From: Planctomycetota bacterium
GTDB taxonomy: Bacteria; Planctomycetota; SZUA-567; H5-PLA8
Assembly: GCA_016200135.1 (NCBI GenBank)
Contig: JACQFI010000113.1
Span: 1-49,952 of the forward strand
Reading direction: 5' to 3'
Length of the DNA: 49,952 nt
Position numbers and translations under genes: made by a program. Positions 14,571 through 22,746 of this stretch are shown here, piece by piece. The notes beneath the pieces are model-generated. The model was not told the DNA's origin. It saw only the letters and a list, made by a program, of their open reading frames with translations, and made no database searches. Every line of letters begins with the position of its first letter. Within the stretch, counting starts at the first letter, position 1.

Positions 14571-15563
14571 TCACGCCAACCCTTCATGCGTCAGGTACCG
14601 CTCGGCTTCGAGAGCGGCTTTGCAACCCATTCCCGCGGCCGTTACGGCCTGGCGGTAGCGGCGGTCGTGGCAGTCGCCTGCGGCGTAGAAACCCTTGAGC
14701 GAGGTCTCCTGCCGATCGTTGGCCTTGATGTAGCCGTCCTCGTCGAGATCCACCACGCCCTGGAGCACTTTCGTCGTCGGGATATGGCCAATCGCACCGA
14801 AGACGCCCTTCACGGCGAGCACTTTTGTCGAACCGTCTTTGGTGCTCTTGATGCGCATGCCCGTGACCAACGGCACCGGCTTGGCATTGGGGTCGCCAAG
14901 GATTTCGTCGACGACGTAGTTGAGTTCCCACTTGATGTTTGGCGTCTTCTGCGCGCGCTCGATCATGACTTTGCTCGCGCGGAAGCCTTCACGCCGGTGG
15001 ACGATGGTGACCTCCGAGCAGAGCTTAGAGAGATACGTAGCCTCTTCCATCGCGCTGTCGCCGCCGCCGACCACGGCCACGGGCATCTTGCGGTAGAACG
15101 CGCCGTCGCAGACCGCGCAGTAAGTGACGCCCGCGCCGCCGCCCACTTTCGCATCCGAACTCTGCTTGGGTTGGTACTCGAGTTCACCTTTTACGCCCAG
15201 GAAGCGCGGGGCCGCGCCGGTCGCGAAGATGATGGTGTGCGTCTTGTAGACCTTCCCGCCGTCGGTGGTGACGGAGTAGGGTGGGGCCTTGCCCTCGATC
15301 TTGGCCGCGGACTCCCAAACCAGTTCGGCGCCGCAGTGCTGCGCCTGCGTGATCATCTCGTCCATCAGCTTGGGGCCGAGAATACCCTTGCGGAAGCCGG
15401 GATAGTTCTCCACTTCGCTGGTCTTGGTGAGCTGCCCGCCGGGCGAACTGCCCGCGAGAATGACCGGCTTCATGTTCGCGCGCCCGGTGTAGATGCCGGC
15501 CGTCAGGCCCGCCGGGCCCGAGCCGACGATCAGGGTCTTCAGAATTCCGTCGTCCGCAGCCAT
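14571..15563 (-). CDS. trxB: Thioredoxin reductase
   Basis: 330 aa. It uses NADPH and FAD to reduce thioredoxin in the cytoplasm. FAD motif GSGPAG is at 14-19, the redox pair Cys149/Cys152 is in TYCAVCDGAF (normally CATC; here CAVC), the NADPH motif GGGDSA follows, and the C-terminal FAD site is FYAAGDCHD. A short insert before the active site (residues ~127-145) is longer than in the E. coli enzyme. GGAG lies ten bases before the ATG. It is followed downstream by the ilvB promoter and preceded by the WYL-like gene 105 bp away. Confidence 0.94.
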   Translation of the reverse strand: MAADDGILKTLIVGSGPAGLTAGIYTGRANMKPVILAGSSPGGQLTKTSEVENYPGFRKGILGPKLMDEMITQAQHCGAELVWESAAKIEGKAPPYSVTTDGGKVYKTHTIIFATGAAPRFLGVKGELEYQPKQSSDAKVGGGAGVTYCAVCDGAFYRKMPVAVVGGGDSAMEEATYLSKLCSEVTIVHRREGFRASKVMIERAQKTPNIKWELNYVVDEILGDPNAKPVPLVTGMRIKSTKDGSTKVLAVKGVFGAIGHIPTTKVLQGVVDLDEDGYIKANDRQETSLKGFYAAGDCHDRRYRQAVTAAGMGCKAALEAERYLTHEGLA

Positions 15564-15668
15564 GCCGTGTATGCTCCGTTTGTGGGTGTTGGCGGAAGTT
15601 AAAGAAAAATGGGTAAGCGCTGTTTCCTAATCCTTGCTTCAATCCAGCCGGATTCGAAGAGCCCATCC

Positions 15669-16250
15669 TCAGATTCGGCCGGCACCGATCTGGTGCAGGC
15701 ACCCGTTCAATTCCTTCAGCAGTGAGACCTCGTCCTTCGTAACCAGGCCTTCCGTGGTGATGGTCTCGAGGAAGTCGGCCATAACCTTGTAGAGCACTCC
15801 GCGGACTTCGTCGTCCGAGAGCCCCAGCCGCTCGCGGGCGGCGTTCAGGGTCGCCAATTCAGCGTCGGTGATCTGCAGATCCGCCATGGCCTCGAGGACC
15901 AGGTGCTTGTACTCATCCTGTTCCTTGTTCACCACCTGCGCGGCGGCGAACGGATGCCCGGCCGCGTGCGCGCCGGTCTGGCTCGTCGGCTTGCGCGGCA
16001 CGAAACTCTTGCCCGTATCCTCGACGTTCAGGATCAGCTTGAGATTGAAGAGCCGCCAGCCGGGATGCGGGTCAAGCTGGAAGAAACGGACCATGGCGCC
16101 GGTCTTGGTCTCGGTCACGGAGTACGGTTCGACCAGCCGCGGCTTATCCGCGGTGGGCGCGGAAGAGTAATAGCGAATCTTGAGGACGTGCTTGCCGTAG
16201 ACCGCATCCATGATCGTTTTTAGCGTCGCCTTTTCCGATTCGGAAAGCAT
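15669..16250 (-). CDS. WYL-like domain protein without DNA-binding domain
   Basis: 193 aa. Residues ~20-85 resemble a WYL-type beta domain: LKIRYYSSAPTADKPRLVEP, FFQLDPHPGWRLFNLKLI. WYL domains are ligand- or nucleic-acid-sensing modules, usually attached to an HTH, which is absent here. The C-terminal ~85 residues are helical and resemble TerB-like modules (TDAELATLNAARERLGLSDD). GGGAG precedes the ATG. The 260 bp to the divergent TPR gene show no gene. Function is unknown. Confidence 0.65.
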   Translation of the reverse strand: MLSESEKATLKTIMDAVYGKHVLKIRYYSSAPTADKPRLVEPYSVTETKTGAMVRFFQLDPHPGWRLFNLKLILNVEDTGKSFVPRKPTSQTGAHAAGHPFAAAQVVNKEQDEYKHLVLEAMADLQITDAELATLNAARERLGLSDDEVRGVLYKVMADFLETITTEGLVTKDEVSLLKELNGCLHQIGAGRI

Positions 16251-16510
16251 GCGCGTTCTCCCTTTTCTGCTCGTACCCGAGCGCGACCGCGATCTTAATT
16301 GCGTTCGCAGCCTTGACCACCACCAAAACGCAGCCCTGCACCCGTACGCATGGCCCCGGCTATATTCCGGCCACGCCGGCGAATTGAATCTAGCGAAAGC
16401 GGTCCCCAGCGGATATCCTTCAAGCGGATAACGAGGGGTATTATACTCCTTATGTTCATGCCGCGGACGGGCGCCGCCGCGGACCCGGGTCTCGCGAGGG
16501 AACGAAAGCC

Positions 16511-17938
16511 GTGGATATTTCGAAACTGCTCGAGAAGGCCAAGGAAGCCGCCGAACGCCGCAACTACGACTACGCCATCGCTCTTTATCTGCAGGCCTGC
16601 GAACTGGATCCCGACAGCGTCACGGCCCGGCGCGAATTGCGCGCGGTCGAGATTCGCGTCGCTAAAGAGAAACCGCCCGGCATGCTGGCCAAGGCCAAGC
16701 TTATGGGCAAAGTCGGCCAGGCGCATACGATGCTGGCCACAAAGAAATACGACGCGGCCATCAAAGCCGCCGAAGAGGCCCTCCAGATCGATCCAGGCAG
16801 CATGAGCGCGCAGATGCTCGTCGGCCGCGCCGGCGTCGCCGCGAATTACAAGAACATGGCCATGGCGGTCTTCGAGGACGTCTGCAACGCCAAAGGCGGC
16901 GGCGACAAGAAGGTCCACGGCGAGGCCCTGCGCGAACTGGCCTACCTGCTCGAAGGCGCTGCACGCGTTCCCGAAGCCATGGCGCGCTGGGAAGAACTGC
17001 GCAGGATCGTTCCCGACGACCGCGAGGCCACACAGAAGATCCGCGACCTCTCGGCGACTTCGATGACCAAGAAGATCGAGACGGCCTCGGCGGGCGCGGG
17101 CAAGGGCTCTATTGCGCGCACGATCAGCAAGAGTTCCGATGAGGCCTCGCGTCTCCAGCGCGACGCCCAGGATATCCGCACCGACGATGACATGAAGGCG
17201 GCCCTTAAGGACACTCTGGACGACATCGCGAAGCGCCCCGAAGATGCGCGCCTCTACGGCAAGCTTGGCGATCTCTACAAGCGCGCCGAGAATTACGAAG
17301 AAGCCAAGAAAGCCTACGAGACCGCCAAGTCCAAAGATGCCGCGAACCCGCAGTGGAAGATCATCAAACTGGACGACCTCGAGATCTGTAAGATGACCCG
17401 GGACGTCAACGCCCTGGCCCAGAAGGCCAAGGCCGGCGACGCCTCCGCACGCGACCTGTACGGACGCAAGCGCACGGCGCTCATCGAGTACAAGCTTAGC
17501 TCGTTCGTCGAGCGCGAGAAGCAGTACGCCACCGACAGCCGCATCAAGTACGAACTGGGCGCGTGCTACTTCGACCTCGCGGAATTGAAAAAAGACAACA
17601 GCCTCTACGACCAGGCCATCATGCGCTACCAGTTCACGTACAAAGACCCCAAGTTCCGGCAGGAATCCGGCCTGCGCATGGGCATCGCGTTCACGAAGAA
17701 GGGCCAGTACGACCTGGCCCTCAAGCGTTTTGAAGAGACGCTCGGCGGCCTTGAGATCAAGGACGAGCGCTGGAAGAACCTGATGTATTCAAAGGCCGAC
17801 ACGCTCGAACTGATGGGCAAGCTGCAGGATTCGCTCGCCGCGTTCCTTCAAATTTACGAGCTTGACGTGGCCTTCAAGGACGTCAGCAAGCGCGTCGAGA
17901 ACCTGCAGAAGAAAGTTCAGAGCGGAACGTCGGCCTGA
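16511..17938 (+). CDS. TPR-repeat protein, 475 aa
   Basis: GTG start with a GAGGGA ribosome binding site about ten bases upstream. TPR-like units are visible at ~18-40 (YDYAIALYLQACELDPDS), ~80-99 (YDAAIKAAEEALQIDPGS), ~260 (NYEEAKKAYETAKSKDAANP) and ~397 (GQYDLALKRFEETLGG). No signal peptide or membrane segment is seen, so it should be a cytoplasmic scaffold for protein contacts. The stretch at ~180-235 is Ser/Lys-rich and probably flexible. It stands alone, divergent from the WYL-like gene; partners are unknown. Confidence 0.82.
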   Translation: MDISKLLEKAKEAAERRNYDYAIALYLQACELDPDSVTARRELRAVEIRVAKEKPPGMLAKAKLMGKVGQAHTMLATKKYDAAIKAAEEALQIDPGSMSAQMLVGRAGVAANYKNMAMAVFEDVCNAKGGGDKKVHGEALRELAYLLEGAARVPEAMARWEELRRIVPDDREATQKIRDLSATSMTKKIETASAGAGKGSIARTISKSSDEASRLQRDAQDIRTDDDMKAALKDTLDDIAKRPEDARLYGKLGDLYKRAENYEEAKKAYETAKSKDAANPQWKIIKLDDLEICKMTRDVNALAQKAKAGDASARDLYGRKRTALIEYKLSSFVEREKQYATDSRIKYELGACYFDLAELKKDNSLYDQAIMRYQFTYKDPKFRQESGLRMGIAFTKKGQYDLALKRFEETLGGLEIKDERWKNLMYSKADTLELMGKLQDSLAAFLQIYELDVAFKDVSKRVENLQKKVQSGTSA

Positions 17939-18061
17939 CGGTTGTTGAATATCTCAAGCAGCACCCATTCCACCGATAAGTTGCCGAGTGCATTCAGCAC
18001 GGCCGCGTGTTCCCTTTTAAGCTGCTCGCCGCGGATATGCGGGCTCCAGGCCGCGTCATGG

Positions 18062-18250
18062 CTAGGCGCTTTTGCGCGCCCTCCTGGGAACCTTTTCGCC
18101 TTCGCGCCGCGCTTCTGAGATTCCGATGGCGATGGCCTGCTTGCGGCGGGTGACTTTCTTACCCGACCTCCCGCTGCGGAGTCTGCCTTTCTTCATCTCC
18201 CGTATGGCTCGGCGCACCTTCTGTGCAACCTTCTTGCCGTAGCGTGGCAT
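18062..18250 (-). CDS. DUF6496-type small basic protein, 62 aa
   Basis: Starts MPRYGKKVAQKVRRAIREMK with AGGAGG seven bases before the ATG at 18250. The pattern of MPRYGKKxxxKV, then a Lys/Arg-rich middle with GKKVTRRKQAIAIGISEARR, matches the small DUF6496 proteins often found near stress genes in environmental bacteria. Composition suggests nucleic-acid binding; no function is established. It is convergent with the TPR gene and divergent from the BON-domain gene. Confidence 0.8.
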   Translation of the reverse strand: MPRYGKKVAQKVRRAIREMKKGRLRSGRSGKKVTRRKQAIAIGISEARREGEKVPRRARKSA

Positions 18251-18664
18251 GATCTGCCTCCTCATTTGATTCCGCCCTCAACAGCTCTCAAATTGGAAAA
18301 GAGGCAATCCCCGTGCCGCGGACGACAGGGATTTATTTGCCGATTTGAGAGAGGAATTGGAGAAATCGAGGCAATACGCTGCTTCCATCCGCCTGCCGCA
18401 CGCTGTTCATTCCGCGGAATATACTGCGTACGGAAACGAGCGCGTCGTCCGATTACCGGACAAGTCCTTTTCCTTCATCGACTAGCCGATGGATGTTCAA
18501 ATCGCGCCTGTATTTCGGAATGACAATACACTCACTGAGAATGGCCTTTGCTACTACGGGAAGCGGCCAGTCCGAAACTATCGTGCAGCTTGAAGATTAA
18601 GGAAATGGATTGGCACGCTATGGGTCTTGTTGTTTTCGAATAGGCATTCCAAAGGAGGAGCACT
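18251..18664. other. 414-bp intergenic stretch with an inverted repeat
   Basis: No convincing gene in this gap between divergent DUF6496 and BON genes; base composition is visibly less GC-rich than the core genes. It holds a 12-bp inverted repeat, CTCTCAAATTGG (18285-18296) and CCGATTTGAGAG (18340-18351), separated by 43 bp, which could be a regulator site or an RNA stem in the leaders. A strong ribosome binding site (AAAGGAGGAG) ends the region. Confidence 0.5.
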
Positions 18665-19546
18665 ATGAAGAGGAAATTAGACGTCGTTCGACGCGCGTTT
18701 GCCATCGGCATGGCCGCGTTTGGCTTTTATGCGCCGTCCATCTGTGCGAACGAACCCACCGAGCATTTCGATCCCAAGATCAACGCCTGGGCCGAAGGGA
18801 GCATTCTCTCCCTGGATGTGGACGCGGGCAAGTTTTCGATTCGCGGAAGCAAGAAGCCCTACGCCACAGCCTACGCCCGGATGATGCAGGATATCTACGA
18901 GAAGACGAAGAATCTTGCCGGCGAGAAGCGCGAGCGGACGATCGCGGATACGCGCGCCGCGTGGCAGGGGAAGCTGGATGCCGCCAGTAAGGAACCCACG
19001 CCCAAGGAGAGCGATTTCACGTTCAATCTTCCGCCCAAGACGTCCTCCGTGTATGTCTTCCATGAAGAATCCAACTATGGAAAGGACCTGAAGAAGGAGG
19101 TACCTGCCGAACGGCCGAACTCGAACCTGAGTGAGAACGAAGCCGCCGCTTTGAAAACCCTTAAAGATTTCAAGGTGGGTGAATCGATCGTGGTCGGGTA
19201 TGAATCCGGCCTCGTTTACAATACCGCCTACACGATCATCCGGATCGATTCAGCGAAGGGCGCCGCCTGGACGCCCACGCCAGCGCCTGGAGTAGACGGC
19301 AACCCGGCTGCGCCGCAGGGCGTCAATCCCGCGGACCAGGAGACGGCAAAGAAGATCCAGAAAGAAATAGAGAACGATAAGACGCTGTCGGCAGCGGCGC
19401 GGAACGTCACGGTCCTTTCCCAGGATGGAAAGGTGACCCTGGAAGGCGCCGTTCAATCCGAAGAAGAGAAGAAGAGTATCGAGGCTAAGGCCGCGGCGAT
19501 CGCCGGCGCGGACCACGTCAAAAATAACCTGAAGGTCGCTAAGTAG
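18665..19546 (+). CDS. Secreted BON-domain protein
   Basis: 293 aa with an N-terminal signal peptide (basic MKRKLDVVRR, hydrophobic AFAIGMAAFGFYAPSICA). The middle ~170 residues have no family that I recognise. The last ~75 residues are a BON domain (ETAKKIQKEIENDKTLSAAA, then VTLEGAVQSEEE and ADHVKNNLKVAK), a module of osmotically induced and outer-membrane proteins thought to contact phospholipid or protein. AAAGGAGGAG is an unusually strong ribosome binding site. It is followed 49 bp later by a DUF892 gene; together they look like a stress pair. Confidence 0.83.
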   Translation: MKRKLDVVRRAFAIGMAAFGFYAPSICANEPTEHFDPKINAWAEGSILSLDVDAGKFSIRGSKKPYATAYARMMQDIYEKTKNLAGEKRERTIADTRAAWQGKLDAASKEPTPKESDFTFNLPPKTSSVYVFHEESNYGKDLKKEVPAERPNSNLSENEAAALKTLKDFKVGESIVVGYESGLVYNTAYTIIRIDSAKGAAWTPTPAPGVDGNPAAPQGVNPADQETAKKIQKEIENDKTLSAAARNVTVLSQDGKVTLEGAVQSEEEKKSIEAKAAAIAGADHVKNNLKVAK

Positions 19547-19595
19547 CGAAGGTGTAGGTTATTTTCGGATTTCGATACATAAAAGGAGACTCGAA

Positions 19596-20105
19596 ATGCA
19601 CAAGAACGACGACTTGAAATCCATGCTGGTGGACGAATTGCAGGACCTTTACAGTGCGGAGACGCAATTGCTCAAGGCGCTCCCCGAGCTGGCAAAGGCT
19701 GCCAGTTCGCCCGACCTGCGGAAGGGGCTTCAGGACCACCTGCAGCAGACCCAGACGCATGTGAAGCGCCTGGATGAAGTTTTGAAAGGTCTGAACTCCT
19801 CGCATTCGGGCCGGAAATGCAAGGCCATGGAAGGTCTGATCGCGGAAGGCGATGAAGTGATCAAAAAAAAGAACGGCCATGGCGGCGATGCTTCTCTGAT
19901 CTGCGCCGCCCAGAAAGTCGAACACTACGAGATGGCGGGATACGGCTGCGCACGGACCTGGGCGGAGACGCTCGGGATGTCGCACGAAGCCAAACTTCTC
20001 CAGCAGACGCTGGAAGAAGAACGTGCCGCCGATGCCAAACTCTCGCAATTGGCCGTCCAGCGGATCAACATGGAAGCCGCTGCATGCGGCAGCCATGGTG
20101 GCTGA
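19596..20105 (+). CDS. DUF892 / YciE-YciF-type ferritin-like protein
   Basis: 169 aa. The opening LVDELQDLYSAETQLLKALP and the later AAQKVEHYEMAGYG are the two signature segments of the YciF/DUF892 family, a four-helix ferritin-like fold. Glu and His in these segments (DLYSAE, VEHYE) and in LEEER could bind a di-iron centre. Family members are stress-induced. AAAAGGAGACT precedes the ATG. The gene ends before a strong terminator at 20162-20210, closing the small stress island. Confidence 0.9.
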   Translation: MHKNDDLKSMLVDELQDLYSAETQLLKALPELAKAASSPDLRKGLQDHLQQTQTHVKRLDEVLKGLNSSHSGRKCKAMEGLIAEGDEVIKKKNGHGGDASLICAAQKVEHYEMAGYGCARTWAETLGMSHEAKLLQQTLEEERAADAKLSQLAVQRINMEAAACGSHGG

Positions 20106-20161
20106 AACAATCCTGAATAGGTTAGACGCTGAAACTGGAGCAAACACCGGTTAAAGCGTCG

Positions 20162-20210
20162 GGCGAACCCGGAAGGCCTATAAAGACTTGCCGGGTTCGC
20201 CTCTTTTTTT
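20162..20210 (+). terminator. Rho-independent terminator after the BON-DUF892 operon
   Basis: An 11-bp perfect stem, GGCGAACCCGG and CCGGGTTCGCC, with an 18-base loop, followed by TCTTTTTTT. It lies 56 bp after the DUF892 stop and before the convergent oxidoreductase gene. Confidence 0.92.
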
Positions 20211-20242
20211 GCGGTCTTCAGCGCCGAACGCACACGCGCGGA

Positions 20243-21319
20243 CTATGGCAGCATCTCCTTCACTTCGACCACACGTTTAGTCTCCGCCGCGCGATACATC
20301 GCCTGGATCGCCGCGACGTCGCGCAGGCCGATCTCGCCGTCCATTTCAAAAGGCAATCCATCCCGGATCGCGCGCGCGAAGAGCAGGTGTTGCGTGCAAG
20401 GAAATTTCGCGCCGCCGTTCTCTTTCTCGGCCTTGAGCAGTTTCGAGTGCGGCGGATAAACCAACGTGTCGCCGGGCTTGTGGTCCGGCCCGGGGTATTC
20501 GAGCCACTCGTCCTTGTACGCCGCGTTGGCTTCGAGCCGCAGGTAGCCGCCTTCCTCAACGCAATGCCCTTCCGTGCCGTAGACGCCAAACGCGGTGCCT
20601 ACCGAGTTGTACGCGGACTCGAGCGTCATCAGAGGGCCGCCCTTCAGTTCCGCGCAGGCGGTAAACGTGTCCTCGCCTTCGAGCGAGTGCTGGCAATAGA
20701 GATTCTTCGCGAAGCAGCTCGCGCGCTCGATCTCGTCGCCGAGCATCCACAGCGTCAGGTTCATGGGGTGAATGCCCAATTGCATGAACGAACCGCCGCC
20801 GATGTGCTCCTTCTTGAAGCGCCAATGCGCGGTGTCCGCGCGGTGCAGCGGCCCCCGGTGTGCCAGGCGCACGCGGACGGAGGAGATCTTGCCAAAGAGC
20901 CCTTTGCGGATCATCGCGTGCAGCGAGTGGTGGAACGGAACGTTCAACTGGGTCATGTTCACGCCCAAGCGCTTACCAGTGGCTTTCGCGGCGTCGAGTA
21001 TCTGCCGGCACCCGGCCACCGTTGGCGCAAGGGGTTTTTCGATCAGCACATGCTTACCGGCCTGCATGCAGGCGCGCGCCTGCTCCGGGTGGAGATGGTT
21101 CGGCGTCCCGATCTCCACGATATCGGCGTCCGACTTCAGCACGTCCTCGAAGTTTGTCGTCCAGCGCACGCCGCCGGCATCGGTTGCGACTTTCTTCGCG
21201 CGCGCCTCATCCACATCGTGGAACAGAACCAAGTTGGTGTCGGGGCAGGCCAGGTATCCCGGCAGCATGCTCTGCGTAAAGCCAAGGCCGGTGATTGCGA
21301 TCTTGACGGGCGTGGGCAT
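20243..21319 (-). CDS. Gfo/Idh/MocA family NAD(P)-dependent oxidoreductase
   Basis: 358 aa from the ATG at 21319 (MPTPVKIAITGLG), which has AAGGGA upstream; the longer frame runs through the repeat array and is rejected. The Rossmann start ITGLGFTQSMLPG and the family motif HVLIEKPLAP are clear. A conserved HPMNLTLWML segment is in the substrate domain, with GGGSFMQLGIHP giving the usual catalytic His. The family oxidises or reduces sugars and related polyols; the substrate is unknown. It follows the archaemetzincin gene on the minus strand across a heptamer array. Confidence 0.88.
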   Translation of the reverse strand: MPTPVKIAITGLGFTQSMLPGYLACPDTNLVLFHDVDEARAKKVATDAGGVRWTTNFEDVLKSDADIVEIGTPNHLHPEQARACMQAGKHVLIEKPLAPTVAGCRQILDAAKATGKRLGVNMTQLNVPFHHSLHAMIRKGLFGKISSVRVRLAHRGPLHRADTAHWRFKKEHIGGGSFMQLGIHPMNLTLWMLGDEIERASCFAKNLYCQHSLEGEDTFTACAELKGGPLMTLESAYNSVGTAFGVYGTEGHCVEEGGYLRLEANAAYKDEWLEYPGPDHKPGDTLVYPPHSKLLKAEKENGGAKFPCTQHLLFARAIRDGLPFEMDGEIGLRDVAAIQAMYRAAETKRVVEVKEMLP

Positions 21320-21377
21320 GGGAATCCCTTTGATGAACGTTCTGGGTTGCGAAGAGTTATGGAGGGTAGCGAAGCGA

Positions 21378-21476
21378 GGGTAAAACGTAAAACGTAAAAC
21401 GTCACTCACCATATGAGGAACTTGAACAAACAAAACGCCAAGCCGTTATTACGTTTTACGCATTACGTTTTACGAT
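21378..21476. repeat. Inverted heptamer array, ACGTAAA word, copy 2
   Basis: Left arm 21378-21405 includes GGGTAAA and two exact ACGTAAA units. Right arm 21449-21476 is TTACGTT, TTACGCA, TTACGTT, TTACGAT. The ~43-bp centre is unrelated to the other copies. The array lies between the archaemetzincin stop and the oxidoreductase gene, both on the minus strand. Confidence 0.8.
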
Positions 21477-21483
21477 CTCTTCT

Positions 21484-22563
21484 TCACTCATCCTTCTTCG
21501 CCGCTTCGGTGGCGAGGACCTTCTTCCAGCGTTCCAGCCGGTCTTTCGTCCACGCGGCTTCTTCTTTCATACCGTGCTGGGCGTAGAACGCGCCCAGGTC
21601 CTCGTAGCATTTCACCGTGTCGAGTTCCAGGCCCCACATCAACTTGCGGTGGCAGACGGGGCAGTAGTGCAGGGGCTCGGCGTCGGTTTCGGCGAGACTG
21701 TTGCTTCCGTTCATCGAGCACTTGTAAAAGATGCAGTGCTTCAGGCCGAACATGTGTCCGGTCTCGTGGTTCAGCACCTTGCAGGCGCGGGTCAGCGCGA
21801 GCACGTCGTCGCCATCCTTGCGCTCGTTGCCCCAGAACTCCGGGAAGTACCGGACCAGGCTGTAGACGCCCACGCGCTTATCGAAGCTGCCCAGGCCGAA
21901 GACGTAATTTAGCTGTTCGACGTAGAGGTCCTGCATCGTGATCCCCAGGTAGACCACGGCATCCTTCGGGAGATTCTTCTTCAATACTTTTTCGAGGATG
22001 GTATCGGCATTGTACTGCCGGTCGTATCCTGCTCTGCGGTGTCCTATGGGAATCATGCGCACGAGCGCATCGTCTTCTTCCATGCCCTTTGGTGGAAAGG
22101 CCATCGGTTCTTCGATGCGCGCGGGCAACTGGAAGAAGGCTTCCGCATAGTCCTTCATTGCTTCGAGCACTTTCTTCTGCTCGTCGTTGAACGCGCCGAG
22201 CGGTTGGAGCACGATCGTGCGCCGGTCCTTTGTGGGTTTCACCTTGGCCTGCTGCTTGTACTTCTCGAGCGCCTGCGGCGGTTCGTTGTACGTCGCGAGC
22301 CACTCGCCGGCCTTCGGAGAAGGCTTGCGCACAAATCCAGCCTCGTCGTCAGGTACGATGGTCGCGTAGACGCGTTCCTTTTCTTTCTGAAAGGCGGCGG
22401 GGTCCGGCAACGGAGCGGCGTTCTCTTCGCCGCGGCTTTTGGCGACCGAGAAGATCACCACGCCCAGCACGAGCGCCGCGCCAAAACCGGCCACACACGT
22501 TAAAATGCGGTCCTTAAAGGAGTGCTTGCGTTCGAGCGGGGAAGGGGGCATGGGCGGCGGCAT
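21484..22563 (-). CDS. Membrane-anchored archaemetzincin-like metalloprotease (M54)
   Basis: 359 aa. The zinc motif HETGH (266-270), followed by G273, H276, C277, C282, M284 and C301-x-x-C304, gives the archaemetzincin pattern HExxHxxGxxHCx4CxM...CxxC, with a 16-residue spacer before the last CxxC (usually 17). A single membrane helix is predicted at ~21-41 (LTCVAGFGAALVLGVVIFSV), with the catalytic domain following. Classical archaemetzincins are ~180-aa soluble proteins, so the anchor and the long N-terminal region are unusual. The start is uncertain: ATG 22563 is only two bases after AGGAG; the ATG at 22551 is 14 bases after it. Confidence 0.85.
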   Translation of the reverse strand: MPPPMPPSPLERKHSFKDRILTCVAGFGAALVLGVVIFSVAKSRGEENAAPLPDPAAFQKEKERVYATIVPDDEAGFVRKPSPKAGEWLATYNEPPQALEKYKQQAKVKPTKDRRTIVLQPLGAFNDEQKKVLEAMKDYAEAFFQLPARIEEPMAFPPKGMEEDDALVRMIPIGHRRAGYDRQYNADTILEKVLKKNLPKDAVVYLGITMQDLYVEQLNYVFGLGSFDKRVGVYSLVRYFPEFWGNERKDGDDVLALTRACKVLNHETGHMFGLKHCIFYKCSMNGSNSLAETDAEPLHYCPVCHRKLMWGLELDTVKCYEDLGAFYAQHGMKEEAAWTKDRLERWKKVLATEAAKKDE

Positions 22564-22746
22564 GGCTCCTATCTATAACCTAAAGACGGATAATGCGCTG
22601 AAAACTTGCTTTTTGATTGTTGAGATTCCGGTTGCGAGTAGCCTAGGTCGCGCCTCGCATACGTTTATTACGAATGCCGCACCGTTCTCTTTCGCTCAGC
22701 CGGGGAAGAGCCGTGCGCTAACGCGATCCAGGAGCCGCAACGGTTC

